Origin: a virus
Virus record (IMG/VR): IMGVR_UViG_3300035695_000001
Coordinates: 1-64,000 of that record
Direction: 5' to 3' (one strand)
Length of the DNA: 64,000 bases
The notes beneath the pieces were generated by a model. It searched no databases. It saw only the letters and a list, made by a program, of their open reading frames with translations, and was not told the origin of the DNA. The position numbers and the translations under genes were made by a program. This document shows positions 15,837 to 22,233 of this stretch, piece after piece; positions within the stretch are counted from its first letter, which is position 1; every line of letters begins with the position of its first letter.

Positions 15837-15909
15837 CGAGGGATAGCCTAGGTGGATAGGCACCAGTTTTGGGTACTGGTCCACGCGAGTTCGACCCTCG
15901 CTCCCTCGA
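15837..15909 (+). tRNA. tRNA-Pro (anticodon UGG)
   Basis: Folds fully: acceptor CGAGGGA/TCCCTCG, D stem GCCT/AGGC, anticodon stem CCAGT/ACTGG with loop TTTGGGT (anticodon TGG at 15870-15872), five-base variable loop, T stem GCGAG/CTCGC with loop TTCGACC, discriminator A. The 3' CCA is not encoded, so it must be added after transcription. It reads proline codon CCA (and CCG by wobble). It lies between SSB and the recombination ATPase and overlaps no supported gene. Confidence 0.95.
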
Positions 15910-15949
15910 CGAAGAAACGGCGGCGCAGACGCGCTGCCAGGAGGACATC

Positions 15950-17683
15950 ATGGCGCAGCAGAGCAGGTTCACCGCAGCGAGTGTCAGCACTGGCCCGGAT
16001 CGGTCGCCGATGAAGACGATCGTCACCGGCAACTCAGGGGACGGCAAGACGTTCTTCGTCTCCACGATCGTGGACTCCAACGGAGGTCCGATCTTCTTCA
16101 TGCCGGTCGAGGAGGGGGCCAAGGGCATGTGCCCGGACGCGAGCCCGGCCGGCTTCCGGCGCGGCGACACCTGGCTCGCTCCGCGCGACCTCCCGGACTT
16201 CTACGACATGCTCGACGCCTTCCTGCACGAGGTCAACGTTCCCGTGGACGTGGAGGGTCCGGATGGCAAGCCGGTGAAGCGCCGCCCCTACCGGCACCTC
16301 GGCGTCGACAGCCTCACTGGGCTGGAGAGGCTGGTCCACCAGTCAGTCTGCCAGATCGAGCAGGTGGGCAACATGGAGGCGAAGGAGTACGGCAAGGTGT
16401 GGAGGGCCGCTGTGCCTGTGTGGCAGGGGGTCCAGAACAAGCTCGACGAGATCCGCCGGAGCGGCGTCAACCTCTGGATCATCGCGCACGCGACCGAGTC
16501 CATCGACGCGAGCGACACCGGGCAGGTGTTCCGGAAGCAGGACATCATGCTCTCCGGGTCTGGCAAGACCCTCGTCGAGGCGCAGCACCTCTGGCGTGGC
16601 TGGACGGACAACGTGTTCTTCCTTCTGAAGAAGGTGAAGGTCACGGCCGGGTCCAAGACGACGCGGGCGATGGCCAAACTCGGCGGGCGCGTGATCGTCA
16701 CCACGGACAACGGCCGGATCTACGCCAAGACCAGGCACGCGCTGCCCCCCGAGATCCCGGCGACGTGGCCGGACCTCCAGCGGGCGCTCAAGGCGGGGAT
16801 GTCGGTCAAGCCGGCCGAGGTCCAGAAGCAGGTGGCCGCGATCCTGCCCAAGTTGGAGCCGGACGACGCGGCACTGATCTCCGCGGACTTGGCCTTGGCC
16901 AAGAGCCCGAGCCAGTTGGCCGCCGTGCTCTCCCGCGCGCAGGGGATGCTCCTCGTGGACCTGGACGATGAGGCTCCGGAGGAGGAACCCAAGCCGGCGC
17001 CGACGAAGCAACCGCAGTATTCGGAGGCACGCCCGCACCCGCTCAGCGCGCCCTCGGACGATGGCGAGGAGGTCCCGCAGTCGGCGCGCCCGCAGGCTCA
17101 GCCTGTCCGTCCAAAGCCGGCCGCCGAGCCTCCTATCCCTCCGCCGCCCGAGAGCCAGCCCTGGGCCGATCCGCCCAAGGCACCTCGCACCCTCGGCGAG
17201 GCGGTCAGCACGGCGGTCGCCGCCGGCATCCTGGCAGCAGAGGCGAAGGACGCCGAGGCGTACAAGGCCGCCAAACTGGGCCTGGTCGCCTACTTCGACG
17301 CGAACAACATCCCGCAGGCCCGGCGTGACCTCGCCGTCGCGCAGTTCAAGGAGCGGGTGGCGCTCGTCGTCGGGCCGAAGGCTGCCCATGGCCCCGTCCA
17401 GCCCGCGGGGCGCCCGACCATGCCCGAGGCAGCGGCGCCGCCCCGCACCGACGGCGATGGGAACCGCTCGGCGGTCTCTCCCCCGCCTCCTACCCCGCGT
17501 CCGGCGAACGGCTCCCAGCAACGGCACGAGCAGCACGGGCCACCGACCCCGCGCTCCGCCCCGTCCACGGCGCTGGCCCCCGAGGACGAGGCCACCCTCT
17601 TCGGCAAGGACCGGCAGCGGCCCGGCAAGGTGGCGCCACAGGAACCGCCGGCCAGGAACCCCGACGATCCCGAAGACTACTGA
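15950..17683 (+). CDS. Sak4-like RecA-type recombination ATPase, 577 aa
   Basis: ATG 15950 behind CAGGAGGACATC is chosen; an earlier in-frame ATG lies inside the tRNA. Walker A is GNSGDGKT (~residue 28), Walker B-like HLGVDSLTG (~residue 118), and LWIIAHATES fits the sensor strand. This is the P-loop (AAA_24) layout of phage Sak4 single-strand annealing proteins, which act with SSB. Unusually long: about 300 residues beyond the ATPase, Pro/Ala-rich with a helical segment near residues 420-490, probably partner-binding. Neighbouring ssb supports the role. Confidence 0.8.
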   Translation: MAQQSRFTAASVSTGPDRSPMKTIVTGNSGDGKTFFVSTIVDSNGGPIFFMPVEEGAKGMCPDASPAGFRRGDTWLAPRDLPDFYDMLDAFLHEVNVPVDVEGPDGKPVKRRPYRHLGVDSLTGLERLVHQSVCQIEQVGNMEAKEYGKVWRAAVPVWQGVQNKLDEIRRSGVNLWIIAHATESIDASDTGQVFRKQDIMLSGSGKTLVEAQHLWRGWTDNVFFLLKKVKVTAGSKTTRAMAKLGGRVIVTTDNGRIYAKTRHALPPEIPATWPDLQRALKAGMSVKPAEVQKQVAAILPKLEPDDAALISADLALAKSPSQLAAVLSRAQGMLLVDLDDEAPEEEPKPAPTKQPQYSEARPHPLSAPSDDGEEVPQSARPQAQPVRPKPAAEPPIPPPPESQPWADPPKAPRTLGEAVSTAVAAGILAAEAKDAEAYKAAKLGLVAYFDANNIPQARRDLAVAQFKERVALVVGPKAAHGPVQPAGRPTMPEAAAPPRTDGDGNRSAVSPPPPTPRPANGSQQRHEQHGPPTPRSAPSTALAPEDEATLFGKDRQRPGKVAPQEPPARNPDDPEDY

Positions 17684-17702
17684 CCAGAGCAGGACCAGCG
17701 GC

Positions 17703-17731
17703 AGCCCACCCTCCAACCGGAGCGGTGGGCT
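17703..17731 (+). promoter_or_regulatory. Bulged leader hairpin 13
   Basis: Lower stem AGCCCACC/GGTGGGCT, bulged C at 17723, upper stem CTCC/GGAG, loop AACC. It ends in TTTCGCG and so could also pause polymerase. Precedes GGAGG of the 17749 gene. Confidence 0.75.
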
Positions 17732-17748
17732 TTCGCGTCGGAGGCAAC

Positions 17749-18072
17749 ATGAGCGGACCGTACAAGGTGTGGGCTGTCCACCGGAACAACGATGAGCGCA
17801 ACCACGGTCCCGTCACGGACCTGTGCTCGCACGAGGCTCTGGCCACGCAGGTCTCGAAGGGCAGCGGGTGGTACGGCGGGGACGCGCCAGTCGTGGAGCG
17901 CTGGGCCGTCAACGTACACGGGCAGACGTTCCTGCTCGACCCGGCCACCAAGGGGGAGCCTGTCACCATCGCCAGGAACCTCGACGAGGTCCACCTCTCG
18001 CAGGAGGAGACCGTACGGAAAGCAGCGCTGGCGAAGTTGACGCCCGCGGAACGGAAGGCACTGGGTCTGTAG
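17749..18072 (+). CDS. Hypothetical protein, 107 aa
   Basis: ATG chosen after TCGGAGGCAAC; an ATG eight codons earlier lies inside the hairpin. Small alpha/beta protein (YKVWAVHRNNDERNHG at the start, helical end with EETVRKAALAKLTPAERKAL). Not recognised. Confidence 0.6.
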   Translation: MSGPYKVWAVHRNNDERNHGPVTDLCSHEALATQVSKGSGWYGGDAPVVERWAVNVHGQTFLLDPATKGEPVTIARNLDEVHLSQEETVRKAALAKLTPAERKALGL

Positions 18073-18083
18073 GACACTGCGCA

Positions 18084-18112
18084 GACCCCATGGGCTTCGG
18101 CTTGCTGGGGTC
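18084..18112 (+). promoter_or_regulatory. Bulged leader hairpin 14 (UUCG loop)
   Basis: Lower stem GACCCCA/TGGGGTC, bulged C at 18105, upper stem TGGGC/GCTTG (several G-T pairs), loop TTCG, GCGCAG just 5'. Precedes TTGGGAGG of the 18132 gene. Confidence 0.75.
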
Positions 18113-18131
18113 GCGTCCTTGGGAGGTACCG

Positions 18132-18650
18132 ATGAACGGCACGTACGACAGCAAGGCGAAGAAGACCGAGGTCATCCGCGCGATCCTGGTGGCGCTCCAC
18201 CAGATCAAGGGCTGGGAGCACGCCCGCGAGGGGTCGCGAGACGGGAGCCGCTGGATCGACTTCGGCGAGAGGATCTGCGTCGGCATCCACCTGGAGTCCC
18301 CGACGCACGGCACGCCCCGGTGGCGGCTCCAGATCGAGCGATTCGGCGGGCAGTGGTTCCACGAGAAGAAGGGCACCGGCTTCGACTACCCAGGCATCGC
18401 CCAAGCATGCATCGACCTGGTGGCGAGGCGGAGGGCCGAGAGAACTGAGGAGGACCGTCGCGCCGCTCTCCAGGACCAGGCCAATGAGATGGCCCTCAAG
18501 CACGGCGTCGCCATCCCGCTCTCGGTCCGGGAGGAGGGTGGCCGGATCGTGCTCTCCATGCGGGCCAGGCCCGTGACCGAGGAGCAAGTGGAGGCGATGA
18601 CCAAGGCGGCTCGGGCCTGCGGGCTGATCCTGCCGGACGCGGAGGAGTAG
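18132..18650 (+). CDS. Hypothetical protein, 172 aa
   Basis: Starts at ATG after GGGAGGTACCG. N-terminal half alpha/beta (EVIRAILVALHQIKGWEHAR, WRLQIERFGGQWF); C-terminal half a charged helix then a small beta-alpha unit (VEAMTKAARACGLIL). Family not recognised. Confidence 0.6.
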   Translation: MNGTYDSKAKKTEVIRAILVALHQIKGWEHAREGSRDGSRWIDFGERICVGIHLESPTHGTPRWRLQIERFGGQWFHEKKGTGFDYPGIAQACIDLVARRRAERTEEDRRAALQDQANEMALKHGVAIPLSVREEGGRIVLSMRARPVTEEQVEAMTKAARACGLILPDAEE

Positions 18651-18653
18651 GCG

Positions 18654-19442
18654 ATGGAGACCAGCGAGACGGTGGTGCGCGGAGCAGCAGCGGTGCGCGA
18701 GGCGATGGCCGAGGAGCACCTCAAGATGCAGCGTCGCGCGTACCGACGGGTCCGCCCCTATCTGGTCGGGGCGCTGACCCGCCTACGTCGTGCCTACCCT
18801 GGCTTTCAGACGGTCGTCTTCGGCGCAGAGAAGGCGGCCTTCGTGCTCGTCTTCGGTGATGGGACGTTCCACCACGAGGCGCCCAAGGCGTTCGCTGGGC
18901 TCAAGTCGGCCTGTGAAGACCTGGCCAGGCTCTCCGAGATCGAGTGGCTCACCGCCAGCGATCCGATCTGGCAAGTGCGCCAAGACGGCCAGGTGCTGAA
19001 GCCGTCCGAGATCGTCGTCCAGCAGTACCACTACATCGAGAAGGATGGCTGGACGTTCTGGATGCGCCGCCCCCTGCGCGAGGCGCGGTACTACATTCGG
19101 CAGGCCATCTTCTCCCGCGTGTTCTACGGCGCCCAGCGAGCCGGGTTCGGGAAGCGGATCGTGACCGAAGGCGGCGCCGTCATCGACGAGTGGGTTGACC
19201 CGCTCGAAACGACTGTCCTCCGCGTGTTCCGTGAGAGGGGAGTCCCCATCAGCCTGTACCCGCTGTGCAGCGTGCTCCACAAGACCGCGAAGCACAACCG
19301 TGGCACAGACGACAGCGACTTCTACATCTGGGACGTCCAGAAGGCGTGCAAGCGCCTCGTCGTGGCGGGGTCGCTGCGGCAGATCAACCCCAAGGCGAGC
19401 GAAGGTAGCGAGCGGTTCGTGCTGGCGGAGAAGCGCTCGTGA
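18654..19442 (+). CDS. Hypothetical protein, 262 aa
   Basis: Starts three bases after the preceding stop, with GGAGGAG in the previous gene's end as ribosome site. The N-terminal ~100 residues look alpha/beta (RAYPGFQTVVFGAEKAAFVL). The middle is basic and aromatic (YYIRQAIFSRVFYGAQRAGF) and the C-terminus helical. No catalytic motif stands out. Coupled to the next gene. Confidence 0.6.
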   Translation: METSETVVRGAAAVREAMAEEHLKMQRRAYRRVRPYLVGALTRLRRAYPGFQTVVFGAEKAAFVLVFGDGTFHHEAPKAFAGLKSACEDLARLSEIEWLTASDPIWQVRQDGQVLKPSEIVVQQYHYIEKDGWTFWMRRPLREARYYIRQAIFSRVFYGAQRAGFGKRIVTEGGAVIDEWVDPLETTVLRVFRERGVPISLYPLCSVLHKTAKHNRGTDDSDFYIWDVQKACKRLVVAGSLRQINPKASEGSERFVLAEKRS

Positions 19443-19693
19443 ACCTCGACGACGCTACCCTCGCCAAACTGCACCGCGACCAGACCGAGGCGGTGGTCGC
19501 CTGGCTGGAGACCAACCGCTCCGAGTGGGACACGGAGCCTGGGAACGACCGCGAGTCGCCGGCTCACTCTCGGAACTGGCTCCTCTCGTCCTTGTCCGCG
19601 TTCAAGTCGATGCTCGCACGCGGCAAGTTCAAGCTGACCGACCCACAGATCAAGTGGGTCCGCGACGTCGCCGAGCGATGCAACATCACCTGA
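19439..19693 (+). CDS. Small hypothetical protein, 84 aa
   Basis: GTG start, GTGA overlap with the 18654 gene. Helical; contains FKSMLARGKFKLTDPQIKWV. Its stop codon directly abuts the insertion element, so the element may have separated it from a former downstream partner. Confidence 0.6.
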   Translation: MNLDDATLAKLHRDQTEAVVAWLETNRSEWDTEPGNDRESPAHSRNWLLSSLSAFKSMLARGKFKLTDPQIKWVRDVAERCNIT

Positions 19694-20957
19694 TCTCCAG
19701 CGCGGAAGCCCCCGCCTCGGCTCTTGCCAGGCGGTGGAGGAAGCGCTGCTCCGTCCTTCGGGTTGATGTTCGTGTCTTAGACGTGGTACGCCTAGGATCG
19801 TGAAGTTGGTCGCCACCGTCAAGTTGCTCGTGGACGCGGAGCAGAAGGCTCGGCTCCTGGCGACGATGGCCAGGGTGAACGAGGCGTGCGACTGGCTCGC
19901 CGAGCGGGCATTCAGCCTCCAGACCGCCGACAAGTTGCGCCTCCAGAAACTCTACTACCGCGAACTGCGCGACCGCTTCGGCCTCTCCGCCCAGCATGTG
20001 GTCCGCCTGATCTCCAAGGTCTGCGAGGTCTACAAGCGCGACAAGAGCAAGCGCTGCCGCTTCAAGCCGCACGGTGCGATTCCGCTGGACCAGCGGCTCT
20101 ACAGCTTCAAAAACGGGCTCGACCGCGTCAGCATCCTCGCGATCGACGGACGCATCATCGTTCCATGCGCGATCGGGGCCTACCATGCTGGGCGACTCGA
20201 CGGCGCCCGCGGGCAGGCCGACTTGGTCTACCGCAAAGGGGCGTTGTACCTCTTCGTCAGCGTCGAGGTCCCCGATGGCAGCCCCATCGACCTGGAGGGC
20301 TGGCTTGGGGTCGACCTCGGCATCCGTAACTTGGCCGTCGACTCGGATGGCGAGGCACACTCGGGCGAGGAGACGCTCCGCGTTCGATCGCGCATCGCGA
20401 AGCTCCGTGCTGGCCTGCAACGAGCCGGGACGAAGAGCGCGAAGCGGCACATCCGTAAGCTCCGAAGGAGGGAGCAGGGCTTCCACGCCCACAAGAACCA
20501 CGTCATCAGCAAGCACATCGTCCGCAAGGCCAAAGACACCGGGCGCGGGATCGCAGTGGAAGACCTCCACGGCATCCGCGACCGGGTAACGGTTAGGAAG
20601 GCCCAGCGGAGCGCGCTGCACGGCTGGTCGTTCGCGCAGTTGCGCGGGTTCCTCACGTACAAGGCCAGGCTCTCGGGCGTGGCGCTTGTGGCTGTGGACC
20701 CTCGGAACACATCGCGGACGTGCCCGTCTTGCGGCTGCGTCGACAAGCGGAACCGGCCAAGCCAGGCGGGCTTCCGCTGCATCGGTTGCGGTTTTGAGGG
20801 GAACGCCGACCACGTCGGCGCCAGAAACATCGCGACCAGGGCCGTCGTAGTCCGGCCCATCGTAGGGGCTGTCAGGTTGGGTATCGTGCATCTAGCGAGT
20901 CCTCGACCATGCCACCTGCAAAGCCCCAACCTCGCCGCTGCGGCAGGTGGGGGTTGA
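19694..20957 (+). mobile_element. TnpB-only IS200/IS605-type element
   Basis: The tnpB-like gene is bracketed by imperfect palindromes. On the left, AGCGC...CCCCGCCT/AGGCGGTGG...GCGCT spans 19699-19747; on the right, CCACCTGC/GCAGGTGG spans 20912-20950 and overlaps the gene's 3' end. TTGAT occurs downstream of the left palindrome (about 19762) and at the right end (20954). No TnpA transposase is present, so movement would need one in trans. Exact ends are uncertain. In this family the 3' end of tnpB plus the right end usually encodes the guide (omega) RNA. Confidence 0.65.
19800..20957 (+). CDS. tnpB: TnpB-family RNA-guided nuclease (IS605 OrfB-like), 385 aa
   Basis: All catalytic parts are visible: RuvC-I Asp in GVDLGIRNLAV (~residue 178), RuvC-II Glu in GIAVEDLHGIRDR (~residue 258), a four-Cys zinc ribbon CPSCG...CIGCG (~residues 305-327), and RuvC-III Asp in NADHVGARNIA (~residue 331). 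Length 385 aa is normal for TnpB. Members cut DNA next to a short TAM using an RNA made from the element's right end, helping the element persist. GTG start. Nothing looks inactivated. Confidence 0.9.
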   Translation: MKLVATVKLLVDAEQKARLLATMARVNEACDWLAERAFSLQTADKLRLQKLYYRELRDRFGLSAQHVVRLISKVCEVYKRDKSKRCRFKPHGAIPLDQRLYSFKNGLDRVSILAIDGRIIVPCAIGAYHAGRLDGARGQADLVYRKGALYLFVSVEVPDGSPIDLEGWLGVDLGIRNLAVDSDGEAHSGEETLRVRSRIAKLRAGLQRAGTKSAKRHIRKLRRREQGFHAHKNHVISKHIVRKAKDTGRGIAVEDLHGIRDRVTVRKAQRSALHGWSFAQLRGFLTYKARLSGVALVAVDPRNTSRTCPSCGCVDKRNRPSQAGFRCIGCGFEGNADHVGARNIATRAVVVRPIVGAVRLGIVHLASPRPCHLQSPNLAAAAGGG

Positions 20958-21052
20958 TTACCATCCCGCAGCCACCTGTCCCGAGGGGCCGCGACGTCAG
21001 GCTGGCCTTCGAGGGGAAGCCGCTACCGATGAAGCCACCAGGGAGGAGATGA
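20954..21052 (+). pseudogene. Possible RusA N-terminal remnant, ~32 codons
   Basis: From a TTG that overlaps the tnpB stop (TTGA), the frame reads ITIPQPPVPRGR followed by AFEGKPLPMKPP and stops at TGA 21050-21052, overlapping the next ATG. The opening resembles the first residues of RusA-type Holliday junction resolvases (typically TIPG-P-PVPKGRPR). It is far too short for an active enzyme and sits at the insertion's right edge, so it is probably a remnant; a genuine small peptide is the alternative. Confidence 0.35.
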
Positions 21053-21288
21053 TGGTCCAACTCTACATCGTGGCGAGCCAGGACAGGGCCGCGCAGGTCC
21101 CCAAGGCCGGCAAGGCGCGGGGGCTCGTCCTGGCCGAGAACGCACTGAGCAGGCGGGAGGATCGGACCCGGCCACCGCTCCCGCTCGACAGAGCGCAGAG
21201 GGTCGCCGACGCTCTCAACCGTGCCCACCAAGAGGATGGGCGCCAGCACTGGGTCGAGCCGTGGACGGCCCCGCAGGATCGGAACTGA
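21052..21288 (+). CDS. Small hypothetical protein, 78 aa
   Basis: Starts at the second of two adjacent ATGs after GGGAGGAG. Contains VQLYIVASQDRAAQV at the N-terminus and LPLDRAQRVADALNRAHQ as a helix. Unknown. This is the first intact phage gene after the insertion element. Confidence 0.5.
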   Translation: MVQLYIVASQDRAAQVPKAGKARGLVLAENALSRREDRTRPPLPLDRAQRVADALNRAHQEDGRQHWVEPWTAPQDRN

Positions 21289-21294
21289 GCGCAC

Positions 21295-21322
21295 ACCCGA
21301 GGGCCATGGTGGTCGCTCGGGT
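21295..21322 (+). promoter_or_regulatory. Bulged leader hairpin 15 (last of the family)
   Basis: Lower stem ACCCGAG/CTCGGGT, bulged G at 21315, upper stem GGCCA/TGGTC, loop TGG, preceded by GCGCAC and followed by GTGCCGTGAGAGAGGAG of the 21347 gene. No further copy was seen to the right. Confidence 0.8.
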
Positions 21323-21346
21323 CGTGCCGTGAGAGAGGAGAACGCC

Positions 21347-21538
21347 ATGCCCACGAAACGCACCCGCTTGGTCACCGCTCACGAGATCCTGACCGAGATC
21401 CACAAGGCCACGACCATCGAGATGCTGGCCGAAGCAGAAGCGGTGCTCTCGGAAGCAAAGGTCGCTGGCGTCGTAGAGATCAGCCTCCGGCGCGTGTTCA
21501 ACACGCAGTTGGACCGGATCATCGAGGGCTTCCCGTGA
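21347..21538 (+). CDS. Small hypothetical protein, 63 aa
   Basis: ATG behind GAGAGGAGAACGCC. Helical, with TAHEILTEIHKATTIEMLAE; no motif recognised. Coupled by GTGA to the nucleotidyltransferase, the first gene of a unit reaching 24779. Confidence 0.6.
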   Translation: MPTKRTRLVTAHEILTEIHKATTIEMLAEAEAVLSEAKVAGVVEISLRRVFNTQLDRIIEGFP

Positions 21539-22233
21539 CCGACCAGCCCTGGTGCGGCAAGCGCCGCTACATCGCCGCCGAGAGCAACTTCTGCCTGGTC
21601 CCGCTGGCCAACGCGCCAGCGTCGATCCTGGAGGCCGTGCCACGCTTCCACCGGATCATCCAGGCGACCGGCCAGGATGCGTGGATCGCTGGTGGGGCGG
21701 TGCGGGATGCCTTCCTCGGTTTGGAGCCGAAGGATCTGGACGTCTACCTCGACGCGGCGGGCTCCTGGGAGGAGGCGCGCGCATCGCTGAAGCGTGACCG
21801 CTGCGTCGTGCAGAAGGACCGTCCCTTCCTGGTCGAGTTGACCTCCCCAGGCGGGCGCAAGATCGACCTGATCAAGCGGCTCGCGGACGGGATGCTCGGC
21901 TGCATCCGGTCCTTCGACTTCGTGGCGTGCTGCGCCGCCGTGTCGCGCGACTCGTTCGCCTTCCACCGTGGCTTCTTCCAGGCGGCCGAGACGCGGTCGC
22001 TGGCCCTCAGCGCGTGCCCCAACGCGACGACCACGGTTCGACGGGCCCTCCGGTTCATCGAGCGGGGGTGGACGATGCCGCGGGCCGACGCGGTGGCCCT
22101 CGTCGGGTTGGCCAGCCAGCACGGCCCGGCGACCGACTTCTCCGCGCCGGACCGGGACGATGATGGCTCGCGCGCGGCGGCGCAGGCCGTCTACAACCGA
22201 CGGCTGCTCAAGGCGTGCGAGGTGGCATCGTGA
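21535..22233 (+). CDS. Nucleotidyltransferase-fold protein (polyA polymerase/CCA-adding head-like), 232 aa
   Basis: Residues ~50-75 carry GGAVRDAFLGLEPKDLDVYLD, which is the G-G-x-V-R-D plus D-x-D metal-binding signature of the class II nucleotidyltransferase head. KIDLIKRLADGMLGCIRSFDF follows as in CCA-adding enzymes. At 232 aa it lacks most of the usual C-terminal tRNA-binding domain, so substrate is uncertain. The phage tRNA-Pro lacks an encoded CCA, making tRNA 3'-end work an attractive but unproven idea. GTG start, coupled on both sides. Confidence 0.75.
   Translation: MTDQPWCGKRRYIAAESNFCLVPLANAPASILEAVPRFHRIIQATGQDAWIAGGAVRDAFLGLEPKDLDVYLDAAGSWEEARASLKRDRCVVQKDRPFLVELTSPGGRKIDLIKRLADGMLGCIRSFDFVACCAAVSRDSFAFHRGFFQAAETRSLALSACPNATTTVRRALRFIERGWTMPRADAVALVGLASQHGPATDFSAPDRDDDGSRAAAQAVYNRRLLKACEVAS

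Noticed and set aside
16343-17716. 457-codon leftward frame antisense to the Sak4-like gene
   Set aside because: Shadow frame; the Walker motifs and tRNA/ssb context support the plus strand.
1552-21322. Reading the leader hairpins as ordinary rho-independent terminators
   Set aside because: They lack T-tracts, carry a conserved bulge, lie immediately before Shine-Dalgarno sequences, and are too regular; a partial terminator or attenuator role is still possible.
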